DNA of 39,420 bases from Gemmatimonadota bacterium (lineage in GTDB: Bacteria; Gemmatimonadota; Gemmatimonadetes; Gemmatimonadales; GWC2-71-9): the NCBI GenBank assembly GCA_029862935.1, contig JAOTWK010000001.1, positions 1 through 39,420 on the forward strand, given 5' to 3'. Within the stretch, counting starts at the first letter, position 1. Each line of letters begins with the position of its first letter. Both the position numbers and the translations under genes were made by a program. Under the pieces are notes generated by a model. The model was not told where the DNA came from, searched no databases, and was given only the letters and a program-made list of their open reading frames with translations. This document shows, piece after piece, positions 15,812 through 24,823 of the stretch.

Positions 15812-17649
15812 AAGATGTCAAACCGGGGTGGCAGCGACGCTCCACCCACAGCGAGCCGCCGGTGCATGCGCCGAACGCGGCTCTCCTCATCGATTTCGAC
15901 AATGTCACTATGGGGATCCGCTCGGATCTCCAGGACCAGCTCCGCCGCTTGCTGAACTCTGAGATCATCAAGGGGAAGGTGGCGGTGCAACGGGCGTACG
16001 CCGACTGGCGCCGCTACCCGCAGTACATCGTTCCTCTTTCCGAGGCGTCGATCGATCTGATCTTCGCGCCGGCGTTCGGTTCCAACAAGAAGAACGCGAC
16101 CGACATTCGGCTCGCGATCGACGCGTTGGAGCTGGTGTTCACGCGGCCCGAGATCGGAACCTTCATTCTCCTTTCGGGCGATTCCGATTTCTCGAGCCTC
16201 GTGCTGAAACTCAAGGAGTATGGCAAGTACATCATCGGGGTGGGGCTGAGAGAATCGTCCAGCGACCTGCTCATTCAAAACTGCGACGAGTACTACAGCT
16301 ATACCGAAGCCACCGGTCTCGCCAAGGAGGGTGACGGCGTGAGTGCGCAGCGGGATCCCTGGGAACTCGTCGTGGAAGCCGTGACGCAAATGAAGCGCGA
16401 AGACGACGTGATGCGCTCTGATCGGCTGAAGCAGGTGATGCAGGCGATCGATCCCAACTTCAGCGAGAAGAATGCCGGATTTAGTCGCTTCAGTCGATTC
16501 GTCATGGAAGCCGGACAACGTGGGTTGTTGTCGTTGGACAAGATGGAAAACGGCCAGTACGCGGTTGATGTCGGTCTCAACGCCAACGTCCCGCCAGACG
16601 AGGAAGCGGAGCTCCGAAAGGCAGACGCGCCCGCAAAAGAGCTCGCGGCCAAGTCACGGCGCAAGCGTACGCCCCGGCGCCGTGAGACCGCGGCGCCGTC
16701 CAGCCTGTCCCTCGCGGAGGCGTTCGAACTGCTCCGGCAGGCGCTCCTCGTGCTCGGCGCCGTCGGTGATGAATCGAGTCCTGCGGACGACGTCAAAGCG
16801 AAGATGGCGAACCTGCTTGGAGATGAGAGCGACACGATGTTCGAGCGGCCGCGGTTTCAACGGCTGCTGCGGCAGGCCCACGATGCGAACCTGATCGAGC
16901 TCGTGAAGGCCGAAGAAGGGTATGTCTTGCGGCTCGGACCCAAGGGCCTGTCCGAAGTGCCGGAGCCCGAGGTGGAGAAGATGACCCAGCCCGCGACGCC
17001 ACCGTCAGAGCCCGCTGCTCCAGAAAAGCGGACTCGATCGCGCCGCTCGTCGGTGCGGAAGACGGCGAAGGGCCGCGGTCGCGCGGGAAGCACGAAGTCG
17101 GAGGAGGCACCTGAGGAGAAGGCAACGCCCGCGTCAACGCCTGCCAAACCCGCGGCGACGAAAGCTGATGAAGGGGCGAAACGGAATCCGCGCTACCGAC
17201 GTGGCTCGCGGGGTGGGTCAGATGCGGCACGTCGTCCGCCGTCGGACGAGGGCACCGAGCAGCCGCAACCTAAACGTGATGCGCCACCAACCCCGCCGGT
17301 GTCCGAGGCCGCGGCACCGGCCGCCAAGCGCTCCGTGAGAGGGCGGGGTGGCAGTCGCGGACGGCGGCCGCAAGCGACCCAACGTCCGTCGTCGGCAGCC
17401 GACGCCCCCTCGCCGCCGCCACGCTCCGAACCAGCGGCGCCGCAACGCTCCGAGCCGGCGCCACCACAGCGCTCCGAGCCAGCGCCACCGCAACGCTCCG
17501 AGCCGGCGCTACAGGATGACCCTTCTTCTCGGAGGTCTCTTCAACGACGCGTCAACGGAACAGGAGACGAGTCTCTTGAAGCGGATGTCGGCCGCGCTCC
17601 AGCGGGTGATGAAGGGGGACGACACCTAGCCCAGGGGCCGCACGAGTGA
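15808..17649 (+). CDS. NYN-domain RNase with two LOTUS/OST-HTH domains, probable 3' frameshift
   Basis: The first 380 residues are an NYN (PIN-like) nuclease domain (about 25-168: [14 protein letters not shown] with Asp29 and Asp31, Asp99, GDSDFSSL with Asp125 and Asp127) followed by two OST-HTH/LOTUS RNA-binding domains (about 183-256 and 298-378). A long disordered Lys/Arg/Pro/Ala-rich tail follows, ending in 8-residue repeats (PQRSEPAP). After about 17510 this frame loses its codon bias, whereas the +1 frame from 17516 to 17629 reads a well-formed helical end ([20 protein letters not shown] and beyond) with about 80% G/C in third positions versus about 43% here. A one-base indel, real or from sequencing, probably lies near 17505-17516. 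GTG start overlaps the ligase stop. Confidence 0.82.
   Translation: MKDVKPGWQRRSTHSEPPVHAPNAALLIDFDNVTMGIRSDLQDQLRRLLNSEIIKGKVAVQRAYADWRRYPQYIVPLSEASIDLIFAPAFGSNKKNATDIRLAIDALELVFTRPEIGTFILLSGDSDFSSLVLKLKEYGKYIIGVGLRESSSDLLIQNCDEYYSYTEATGLAKEGDGVSAQRDPWELVVEAVTQMKREDDVMRSDRLKQVMQAIDPNFSEKNAGFSRFSRFVMEAGQRGLLSLDKMENGQYAVDVGLNANVPPDEEAELRKADAPAKELAAKSRRKRTPRRRETAAPSSLSLAEAFELLRQALLVLGAVGDESSPADDVKAKMANLLGDESDTMFERPRFQRLLRQAHDANLIELVKAEEGYVLRLGPKGLSEVPEPEVEKMTQPATPPSEPAAPEKRTRSRRSSVRKTAKGRGRAGSTKSEEAPEEKATPASTPAKPAATKADEGAKRNPRYRRGSRGGSDAARRPPSDEGTEQPQPKRDAPPTPPVSEAAAPAAKRSVRGRGGSRGRRPQATQRPSSAADAPSPPPRSEPAAPQRSEPAPPQRSEPAPPQRSEPALQDDPSSRRSLQRRVNGTGDESLEADVGRAPAGDEGGRHLAQGPHE
17422..17514 (+). 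repeat. 24-bp tandem repeat in the NYN-gene tail
   Basis: Three full 24-bp units start at 17422, 17446 and 17470, and a shorter fourth unit at 17494, each beginning CGCTCCGA. They encode the [12 protein letters not shown] repeat. The array ends exactly where the reading frame appears to shift, and slippage in such a repeat is a common cause of indels. Confidence 0.85.
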
Positions 17650-18233
17650 CCAAACCAGCGGCGGTGCCGCTGGATCTGCAATCCTACGCGCGCGACACAG
17701 TTGAGGTCGCGCGCGCTTTGTTGGGGTGTGTGCTCCACAGCAGCAACGGCGGGGTCGTGACCGCCGGTCGCATCGTGGAGGTCGAGGCCTATGTCGGACC
17801 CCATGACCCCGCCGCGCACGGGTATGGCAACCGCCGTACACACCGCAACGATGCTCTGTTTGGGCCGCCCGGTACGGCGTACGTGTTTCGCAGTTACGGC
17901 ATCCACTGGTGTTTCAACGCCGTTACGGAACGGGACGACTACCCGTCGGCCGTGCTGATACGGGCGCTGGAACCGATCGAGGGGGTGACGGAGATGAAGC
18001 TTCGGCGCAGCACCGAGGATGAGCGGCGTCTCTGTGCCGGTCCAGGTCGGCTCACCCAGGCGCTGGCGATCACCGACGCGTCGAACGGTGTCCGGCTCGA
18101 CCGCGGCAAGGTCCGCATCCTCGGTCCCTCCGCGACGACGCCACCAGTGTGCCGCGGCCCCCGTGTCGGGATCTCCCATGCTCGAGATTGGCCCCTCCGC
18201 TTCTATCTGGAGGGACCGTGGCATTCGCGCTGA
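17646..18233 (+). CDS. 3-methyladenine DNA glycosylase (MPG/Aag family)
   Basis: A 195-residue base-excision-repair enzyme of the AAG fold: GGVVTAGRIVEVEAYVGPHD holds the catalytic Glu (in VEVEAY), HGYGNRRTHRNDALFG and GTAYVFRSYGIHWCFN form the base-flipping and DNA-binding parts, and LCAGPGRLTQALAI completes the pattern. It removes alkylated purines such as 3-methyladenine and hypoxanthine. Start GTG at 17646 follows AGGGG 8 nt upstream; the annotated end of the NYN frame (17649) overlaps by 4 bp, although the frameshift-corrected NYN stop would be at 17629. It converges with the M14 peptidase across 16 bp. Confidence 0.93.
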   Translation: MTKPAAVPLDLQSYARDTVEVARALLGCVLHSSNGGVVTAGRIVEVEAYVGPHDPAAHGYGNRRTHRNDALFGPPGTAYVFRSYGIHWCFNAVTERDDYPSAVLIRALEPIEGVTEMKLRRSTEDERRLCAGPGRLTQALAITDASNGVRLDRGKVRILGPSATTPPVCRGPRVGISHARDWPLRFYLEGPWHSR

Positions 18234-18249
18234 AGGAAGGGGTGAGCGT

Positions 18250-20778
18250 CTAGTCGAGTCCGCTCAGCAGCAGCGCGTTGAACAGCAGTTTGAAAGTGCC
18301 GTGTGGCTGACCGCGGTGTTGCGGTCGAAAGCCGAACAAGATGGCGCGACCGCGCGCGACGGGCACGTCTACGAGCGCTGCCTTGCCTCCCAACTGCTCG
18401 GCGTTCAACGCGTATCCTGATCTCAGTGGCTCCGGTCGGTATCTCGCGAGAACTCGAACAGTGGTATCGGCGACGAACGCCACGCTATTGGCGAAATACA
18501 CGTGGGCATCCGCTCGCATGCCCGAAGTCAGTGCGTTGCCTTGGGCGATCGCGACTTCGAACAGGGATCCCGGCGCCACGAACCGCTTGTCCGGTTCCAC
18601 GCGCTCGGTGCCACGCAGTCCATTGCGCACCGGCAAGTCGAGCCACCGGATCGCGAACTCGCTGGAACCGTCCAACGCCACGAGCACACCGCCGTTCTTA
18701 ACGAATTCGACGATCTGTTGTGCGCCAGCCTCGCCAATGCCTCCTGCGTACCGGTCGGGAACCGTTCCTGCGCGTCGCCCAGCGACGATGCTCTGCTCAC
18801 TCAGATCGGGGAGGAGCAGGACATCGAGAGCACCACGGAGATTGCCGGCCCGGACCGTCGAGTCCGTGATGCTCGCATACGGAATACCGTGCTGCTCCAA
18901 TACCCAGCGTGTCCACCCTTCATCCATGCTGGCCGTCCACGGCTTGTAGACCCCGATCCGCGGCGGCCGCGCGATCGTGTGGGCCGGCATCGTGAGGCCG
19001 CGTGCTCGCCACGCATCGAATCCGAACTTCTGTACGTGGTCGCGTACCACCCTGGCGAGCACGTCAGGACGATCGTGCTCGAGTACCACCGCGCCAGCCG
19101 GCAGAACGGCGCCGTCGAGTGTGAGCGGAGCTGACGTTACCCACGCGCGGGCTCCGCTCTGTAGTGCCTCGACGATGGCCCGACTCTCCATGGTGGCGCG
19201 ATTGGTCAGCACCCAGTGCTCGCCCGATCCGCGGACTGTGCCCGCGGCGACAGGTGCCTGCTCGATTCGAACCATCGGCGCGGTGAATGGTGCGGCAATC
19301 TCCTCGATGTCCACACCCATCTGCAGCCCGAGCGACCACCCGGCGACGTCATACGGTCGCTGCGGGGGACCCCCCGGATATTCTCGGCGATCCGGATACC
19401 GTTGCACCTCGAACAGGTCTTTGACGTGCGCGCGGAACGGCTGGGCCAGTGGGATCACCAAAGTCCCTGCGGGCTGTGCGTGGCCATCCGCGGCAAACTG
19501 CTCGGTCGCTCGGAACACCTCGATGCCGGACGCGATGAGGATGTCGGCAAGCAGTGCCGCGGTTCTGCGGTCATGCTGGTCAGGCCGAATCAGATATGCA
19601 TATGGGTTCCCAGCCTCGCCCGCCGCGACGGCACGGCGGCCGAGGAGCACGAAGCGCCGAATGAACTGCTCGCGTTGCGTGGCTACGAGGCGAAGCAATC
19701 CTTCGGCGGCGAGCAGTTCGTATTCGATGATGTCGCCCATGCCCCATCGCCCGCCGCGCCAGGGACCGGGATAGTTGGAGCCGTGGTCACTCGTGAACTG
19801 GCTGGAATCCTGGTGGATCGGTGAAGCAAGTCGGGCACTCGCAGCTTCCGACAGAATGCCGATCATGTTGTGGCGCGCAGGCACAGTGCGGAATCCCCCG
19901 TGCCACCAGAGATCGAACCGGGTCTGATGGGCGACGCCGACCTTGCCCGCATCATAGACGGCAGCCGCCATGGCCGTGCCAACCAGATTCGTCGCTTCAA
20001 CGACGATGGGGTCGAGGTTCGGATTGACGGGATCACTGAACGGTGGGACGAAGAGGCGCGCTCCTCGATTCCCCATCTGATGGACGTCCCACACGACCTC
20101 TGGAAACCATTCCCGGTACAACACCCGCGCCGTGGCCTGGGACTCGACTTGGGTCAGCATGAACCAATCACGGTTGTTGTCGTGTCCGACGTACGGATGA
20201 TAGAGCCACGGGAGGGGCCCGCCCTCGTACGGCGTGCCCTTATGCTCGCGGTACCACGCCACGACCGTGTCGAGCCCGTCCGGGTTCGCCGAGGGAGTCA
20301 TGAGCACAACGATGTCGTCGAGCCAGGCACGGTAGCGCTGATCGGTTGCCAGGCGATGCGCCAAGATCATCGAGAATTGACTGGACGCGATCTCCGTCGA
20401 GTGGATGTTGTTGTTGATGAACACCACGGCCGGCATCGTAGTCGCCAGCGAGTCCTCGAGCGCGTCGCTCAGGCGCCGCGGATCGGCCAACAACTTCTGA
20501 TTCGCCTTGATCTCGGCGAGACGCCTGTGGTTGTGTGGGGACGCGAGGGTAACCATGAGCAGCGGCTTACCGAGCGTCGTTCGGCCGATCGTATCGAGAC
20601 GCACGTAGTCTGACGCCAACGCGAGCGTGCTCAAGTATCGGCCGATCTGCGTCCAATCGGCCAGCACGGAGTCCGCGCCAACGGCGATCCCCAGGGTCTC
20701 GGATGGGGAAGGGGCTTGCGCGTGCAGCGGGAGGAGAGGGAGGAGGGTCAGGAGGGTCAGGAGCCTCGACGTTCGCAT
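18250..20778 (-). CDS. Secreted M14-family metallopeptidase (zinc carboxypeptidase fold)
   Basis: An 842-residue exported protein. A signal peptide (MRTSRLLTLLTLLPLLPLHA) ends near Gln21-Ala22. The M14 catalytic domain (about 40-380) has His126 and Glu129 in NNNIHSTE, the NPDG motif, HDNNRDW and the third ligand His233 in DVHQMG. The second half (about 420-840) has a type-1 glutamine-amidotransferase-like alpha/beta region (IEVFRATEQF..., LLPDLSEQSIVAG..., GGVLVALDGSS) often fused to this peptidase group. Such proteins are common in Bacteroidota and Gemmatimonadota and probably cut peptides in the periplasm or outside the cell. I start at 20778; the frame is open 30 codons further but loses the signal peptide position. 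The signal is encoded by a 9-bp tandem repeat. Confidence 0.88.
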   Translation of the reverse strand: MRTSRLLTLLTLLPLLPLHAQAPSPSETLGIAVGADSVLADWTQIGRYLSTLALASDYVRLDTIGRTTLGKPLLMVTLASPHNHRRLAEIKANQKLLADPRRLSDALEDSLATTMPAVVFINNNIHSTEIASSQFSMILAHRLATDQRYRAWLDDIVVLMTPSANPDGLDTVVAWYREHKGTPYEGGPLPWLYHPYVGHDNNRDWFMLTQVESQATARVLYREWFPEVVWDVHQMGNRGARLFVPPFSDPVNPNLDPIVVEATNLVGTAMAAAVYDAGKVGVAHQTRFDLWWHGGFRTVPARHNMIGILSEAASARLASPIHQDSSQFTSDHGSNYPGPWRGGRWGMGDIIEYELLAAEGLLRLVATQREQFIRRFVLLGRRAVAAGEAGNPYAYLIRPDQHDRRTAALLADILIASGIEVFRATEQFAADGHAQPAGTLVIPLAQPFRAHVKDLFEVQRYPDRREYPGGPPQRPYDVAGWSLGLQMGVDIEEIAAPFTAPMVRIEQAPVAAGTVRGSGEHWVLTNRATMESRAIVEALQSGARAWVTSAPLTLDGAVLPAGAVVLEHDRPDVLARVVRDHVQKFGFDAWRARGLTMPAHTIARPPRIGVYKPWTASMDEGWTRWVLEQHGIPYASITDSTVRAGNLRGALDVLLLPDLSEQSIVAGRRAGTVPDRYAGGIGEAGAQQIVEFVKNGGVLVALDGSSEFAIRWLDLPVRNGLRGTERVEPDKRFVAPGSLFEVAIAQGNALTSGMRADAHVYFANSVAFVADTTVRVLARYRPEPLRSGYALNAEQLGGKAALVDVPVARGRAILFGFRPQHRGQPHGTFKLLFNALLLSGLD
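20728..20763 (-). repeat. Degenerate 9-bp tandem repeat encoding the signal-peptide core
   Basis: On the minus strand four consecutive 9-mers read CTCCTGACC, CTCCTGACC, CTCCTCCCT and CTCCTCCCG. They encode Leu-Leu-Thr twice and Leu-Leu-Pro twice, which is the hydrophobic core of the M14 peptidase signal peptide. Confidence 0.9.
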
Positions 20779-20804
20779 CCAACGGCGCACAGTGCTCCGA
20801 TTTT

Positions 20805-20836
20805 CCCGCCGCCTTGCCGCCCTGCCGCTCTGCCGC
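20805..20836 (+). repeat. 8-bp tandem repeat upstream of the M14 peptidase gene
   Basis: Four 8-mers in a row: CCCGCCGC, CTTGCCGC, CCTGCCGC, TCTGCCGC (consensus YYTGCCGC). They sit in the gap between the SDR stop and the peptidase start. The same motif reappears at 35749-35756. Confidence 0.85.
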
Positions 20837-20874
20837 ATTCCCCAGGATCCTCTCATCATCGTCGACACTCGCTA

Positions 20875-21666
20875 CTAAAGAATACTCCTCACGAACCCAC
20901 CGTCGATCTGCAGCGCAACGCCGGTAATGTAGCTTGCAGCGTCGGACGCCAGGAACGCCACTGCGGCGCCGAGTTCGGCCGGATCCCCCATCCGGCCCAT
21001 TGGAATGGCCGCAACGAGTTCGGCGTGGACCGTCTCTCTCCTTGTACTGCGCTGGTCCGCGAGGCGTTCGATCAACTCGTCGACTCGCTCCGTCCGCATG
21101 TATCCGGGACAGACGGAGTTGACCGTGATACCGTCTTCTGCGACTTCGTCGGCGAGTGATTTGGCAAAGCCAAGGACGCCGGCGCGGGCCGTTGTCGACA
21201 GAATGAGGTTCCCCAGGGGCTGCTTCGCTGCAACGCTGGTGAGACAGATAATCCTCCCCCAGTTGCGCGACTGCATGCCCGGCACAACGGCCCGACACAG
21301 ATTGATGGTCGAAAGAAGATTGAGCTCGAGTGCTGCCGGCCAGCTCTCGCTGGGAGCGTCCCGAAACAGTGTCGCTGGTGGCCCCCCGGCATTGCACACG
21401 AGGATGTCGACTGCTCCGAGGCGATCGGCCACGCACGTGACCAGTTCGGTGACCTCGGCCGGAACGCTGACATCGGCTTGGAACGTGTCGACGCGACCAC
21501 GGGCGGCAGCCGTCACTGTCTCCGCGGCTCGTGACAACCGATCGGGGTCGCGGCCGTTCAGGGCGACGTTCGCCCCTTCGTAGGCGAGTGTTGTGGCAAT
21601 GGCGAGTCCGAGGCCACTGGACGACCCGGTGACGAGGGCCACGCGATTCTCGAGATCTAGGTTCAT
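20875..21666 (-). CDS. Short-chain dehydrogenase/reductase with altered active site
   Basis: A 263-residue Rossmann protein of the SDR family: cofactor loop TGSSSGLGLA (13-22), NGRD (probable NADP preference), CNAGG (91-95), Ser144 in CLTSVAA, and PGYMRTERVDEL after the active site. Where YxxxK is expected the sequence is S157-T-T-A-R161 (LSTTARAGVLGFAKSLADE), so both Tyr and Lys are replaced. A FabG-like subgroup with this change is known; its activity is unclear. I start at the ATG at 21666, giving the family-typical MNLDLENRVALVTG; a TTG at 21678 is also in frame. The peptidase gene follows 96 bp downstream. Divergent from tldD. Confidence 0.9.
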   Translation of the reverse strand: MNLDLENRVALVTGSSSGLGLAIATTLAYEGANVALNGRDPDRLSRAAETVTAAARGRVDTFQADVSVPAEVTELVTCVADRLGAVDILVCNAGGPPATLFRDAPSESWPAALELNLLSTINLCRAVVPGMQSRNWGRIICLTSVAAKQPLGNLILSTTARAGVLGFAKSLADEVAEDGITVNSVCPGYMRTERVDELIERLADQRSTRRETVHAELVAAIPMGRMGDPAELGAAVAFLASDAASYITGVALQIDGGFVRSIL

Positions 21667-21778
21667 GGATGTTGCCAAGCGTGCTTGGAGGTCCAGATCG
21701 AGAGGGCGACGTCGATCGACGGTAACTGTGGATCAATCTGCGCGCGTGCCGCGCGATCGCAAGGACGATTCCGGAACG

Positions 21779-21807
21779 TTGCGAGTCCTCAGGGGTCCCA
21801 CGATATT
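21779..21807 (+). promoter_or_regulatory. Candidate tldD promoter
   Basis: TTGCGA, a 17-bp spacer and GATATT match the sigma70 pattern at four of six positions each. Transcription would start near 21814, about 29 nt before the tldD ATG. Confidence 0.42.
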
Positions 21808-21842
21808 CGGTTGGAGTCATTCCTCTTCGAAAGAGATCTCTC

Positions 21843-23444
21843 ATGGGTCTGACGCGTCGAGATTTCGTCAAGCACTCCTCGGCCGCAGTGGCGTCGGTCG
21901 CACTCACGGCACGTGGGGCTCATGGCCTTCTTCCAGCGGTGCAGCAGCTTGGCGTGAACTCGCTCGACGGTCAGCTCTGCATGTTTGCGCTCGACGCCGC
22001 GCGGTCGGCCGGTGCCGAGTATGCGGACGTGCGCGTGGTTCGGACCCGCCGCCAGGTTGTGCGTGCGCGCGAAGCCCGGGTCAGCGGCCTGCAGGACACG
22101 GAGTCGGCTGGCGTGGGGGTACGGGTGCTGGTCGATGGGAGCTGGGGGTTCGCGTCGAGCCACCTGCTCCAGCGGCCTGAGTGCGTGCGACTGGCGGCGC
22201 TGGCTGTCGAGCAGGCACGGGCCAATCGCGTCGCGGGTGGAAAGCGTGTTGAGCTCGCCCCGGTTGACGCCTATCCCGATGGCGAGTGGCACAGTCCCAT
22301 CGAGATCGATCCGTTCGACGTAGCGTTGGACGAGAAGGTCGCGCTCCTACTTGCCGCGAATGCCGAGGCGCTCAAGGTTGGCGGCGTTCGGTTCGTGAAT
22401 TCGCAGATCGAGTGCATGTATACCGATACGACGTTCGGCTCAACGGCCGGCAGCCTTATTGGGCAACGCGTTTACCGCACGTACCCGGCCATGACGATCA
22501 CCGCGCTCACCTCTGATGGCTCGGAGTATCAAAGCCGCACATCCACGGAAGTGCAGCCCATGGGGCTCGGATACGAGCACGTGATTGCAGCTGATTTGGA
22601 AGGAAGAGCTGCGCCGTGGGGGGAACAGGCCGTGCAGAAGCTGACGGCGACACCGGTCGACCCCGGCAGATATGATCTCATCCTGCATCCCAGCAACCTA
22701 TTCCTCACGATCCACGAGTCGATCGGACACCCCACGGAGCTCGATCGGGCGCTTGGGTACGAGGCGAGTTATGCAGGCACATCCTTCCTGTCGCCGCCTG
22801 AGGCGATGATTGGCACATTCCGCTACGGTCCGGAGTTCATGAATGTCCAGGCCGATCGGACGCAGCGCGGCGCGCTGGCTACCGTGGGATGGGATGACGA
22901 GGGAGTACCGGCCGATTCTTGGCCGATCGTGCGCGATGGGGTCTTCGTCGACTACCAGACTACCAGGGAACAGGCGGCGTGGATCGCTCCGCTCACTGGG
23001 AACGATCGTTCCCACGGGTGTGCACACGCTGCCTCGTGGAACCGGATGCCGTTCCAGCGCATGCCGAATGTCTCACTCCTGCCGGGGGAGCAGCATCTCA
23101 CGATCGACGATCTCATTGCGGCGACCGACCGCGGCATCTTGATCGAGGGTCGTGGGTCCTACAGCATCGACCAACAGCGTTACAACTTCCAGTTTGGCGG
23201 TCAGGTGTTCCACGAAATTCGAAATGGCGTCGTGGTCGGCATGCTGCGGGACGTGGCGTATGAGGGCCGCACGCCCGAGTTTTGGAACTCGCTTGACATG
23301 CTTGGCGGACCGCGGACCTACGAGTTGGGCGGCACCCTCTACGACGGCAAAGGCCAACCGTCGACATCCAATGCGGTGAGCCACGGATGTCCTCCCGCTC
23401 GCTTCCGCAACGTGTCGATTCTCAACACTTCCCGTACCTCCTAG
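21843..23444 (+). CDS. tldD: TldD-family metalloprotease with Tat signal
   Basis: A 533-residue protein of the TldD/PmbA (U62) family. The zinc motif is His291-Glu292-xxx-His296 (TIHESIGHPTELDRALGYE), and a conserved Cys near the end (SNAVSHGCPPARFRNV) is the likely third ligand. TldD and TldE form a protease that degrades unfolded or peptide substrates, known for maturing microcin B17 and degrading CcdA. The first 35 residues carry a twin-arginine signal (TRRDFVK at 4-10, then a moderately hydrophobic Ala-rich stretch), so the protein is probably exported folded; most TldD proteins are cytoplasmic. The partner gene tldE follows after 18 bp. Confidence 0.93.
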   Translation: MGLTRRDFVKHSSAAVASVALTARGAHGLLPAVQQLGVNSLDGQLCMFALDAARSAGAEYADVRVVRTRRQVVRAREARVSGLQDTESAGVGVRVLVDGSWGFASSHLLQRPECVRLAALAVEQARANRVAGGKRVELAPVDAYPDGEWHSPIEIDPFDVALDEKVALLLAANAEALKVGGVRFVNSQIECMYTDTTFGSTAGSLIGQRVYRTYPAMTITALTSDGSEYQSRTSTEVQPMGLGYEHVIAADLEGRAAPWGEQAVQKLTATPVDPGRYDLILHPSNLFLTIHESIGHPTELDRALGYEASYAGTSFLSPPEAMIGTFRYGPEFMNVQADRTQRGALATVGWDDEGVPADSWPIVRDGVFVDYQTTREQAAWIAPLTGNDRSHGCAHAASWNRMPFQRMPNVSLLPGEQHLTIDDLIAATDRGILIEGRGSYSIDQQRYNFQFGGQVFHEIRNGVVVGMLRDVAYEGRTPEFWNSLDMLGGPRTYELGGTLYDGKGQPSTSNAVSHGCPPARFRNVSILNTSRTS

Positions 23445-23462
23445 AGAACGGCGCGACCACTC

Positions 23463-24812
23463 ATGGCCACGATTCTCACTGAACGCGAGGCACAGGCTCT
23501 GTGCAATCGGGCGCTCCGGCACATCACCGCTGACAGCGCCCAGGTAGACGTATTGTCCCGGGTCGGTGCAAACACGCGTTTCGCCGTGAACGAAGTCTCG
23601 AGCGGTGGTGACGTGACCGACGTGGTCGTCACGCTCTCGGCCCAGGTTGGCCGGCAAAGTGCTTCGGTGACGCTCAACCAGCGGGACGATCGCGCGCTGG
23701 CTGAGGCCGGGCGCAAGCTCGAAGCCCTGGTGCAGTTGGCGCCGGAAGATCCGGAATTGATGAGTCTGCTCGAGCCGCAGACCTACGTGTCGGTCGACGC
23801 GTTTTTCGAGCGGTCGGCGGAGCTCAGTGCCGTCGCGCGAGCCGAAGCCGTCGGCACGATTATCGGGCAGGCGCGCGAAGCCGGTCTGATCGCCGCCGGC
23901 TTCCTAGCGCATGATACGACGGCTCGGGCGGTCGCCAATTCTGCGGGTCTCTTTGCCTATCACCGGTCGACGGTGGCGTCGTTGAGCACGACCGTTCGAA
24001 CCGCCGACGGAACGGGTTCGGGGTGGGCCGGAACGACCCACAATGATTGGGATCGCATTGCCACGCCGGCGGCACTCGCGGCGAGAGCCATCCAGAAAGC
24101 CGAGGGAAGTGCCGCGGCAATGCCGGTGGAGCCCGGCAAGTTCACAGTCGTGCTCGAACCCACGGCCGTGGCGAGCCTCGTGACCCGAATGCCCGCGGCA
24201 CTCGACGCACGGGCTGCCGATGAGGGTCGATCGCCCTTTGCAAGAGCTGGTGGCGGCACAACAGTCGGCGAGCAGATCGCCGATTCCCGCGTCACGCTCC
24301 GATCGGACCCGTCACACCCCGATATTCTCGAGCAACCGTTCACCGACGAGGGGCTGGCGCTTTCACCGACGGTGTGGGTCGAGCGTGGGATCCTGCGCAA
24401 CCTCGGATATGACCGATATTGGGCCGCTCAGCGGGGGCGAGCGCCTTTGCCTGTTGGCGGTGGTCTGGTCATGGAAGGTGGCTCGGCGAGCGTCGACGAG
24501 CTGGTCTCCTCGGTGGAGCGGGGCCTGCTGGTAACACGGTTCTGGTACATTCGGCCGGTGAACCCGCGAACGCTCACCTACACGGGTCTTACTCGCGACG
24601 GCACGTTTCTGATCGAGAACGGGAGGGTGACCCGCGCGGTCAAGAATCTGCGGTTCAACGAGAGCGTCTTGGGCATGTTGAGCCGCGTCGAGGCACTGGG
24701 CACCGTCGAGCGCGCGATCGCGTCCGAGTCAGGCGGCCTCGGCCCTGCCGTTGTGGTGCCGCCGCTCGTGATCCGCGACTTCACGTTCACGGCTGTATCC
24801 GACGCTGTCTGA
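23463..24812 (+). CDS. pmbA: TldE/PmbA-family partner protein
   Basis: A 449-residue member of the same family as its neighbour but without the HExxxH zinc motif, as expected for TldE. Recognisable parts are DVVVTLSAQVGRQSASV near residue 60, GKFTVVLEPTAVASLVTRMP in the middle and LPVGGGLVMEGGSASVDELV, GLLVTRFWYIRPVNPRTLTYT and NGRVTRAVKNLRFNES towards the end. It should pair with TldD to form the proteolytic chamber. No signal peptide is visible at MATILTEREAQALCN, in contrast to TldD. It ends 11 bp from the convergent methyltransferase-like gene. Confidence 0.92.
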   Translation: MATILTEREAQALCNRALRHITADSAQVDVLSRVGANTRFAVNEVSSGGDVTDVVVTLSAQVGRQSASVTLNQRDDRALAEAGRKLEALVQLAPEDPELMSLLEPQTYVSVDAFFERSAELSAVARAEAVGTIIGQAREAGLIAAGFLAHDTTARAVANSAGLFAYHRSTVASLSTTVRTADGTGSGWAGTTHNDWDRIATPAALAARAIQKAEGSAAAMPVEPGKFTVVLEPTAVASLVTRMPAALDARAADEGRSPFARAGGGTTVGEQIADSRVTLRSDPSHPDILEQPFTDEGLALSPTVWVERGILRNLGYDRYWAAQRGRAPLPVGGGLVMEGGSASVDELVSSVERGLLVTRFWYIRPVNPRTLTYTGLTRDGTFLIENGRVTRAVKNLRFNESVLGMLSRVEALGTVERAIASESGGLGPAVVVPPLVIRDFTFTAVSDAV

Positions 24813-24823
24813 CAGCACGCAGC

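Noticed and set aside
17348..17629. Separate 93-residue gene in the +1 frame of the NYN gene
   Set aside because: Its first half is an Arg-rich shadow of the repeat region; only the last 38 residues look real, so I treat them as the displaced C-terminus of the NYN protein.
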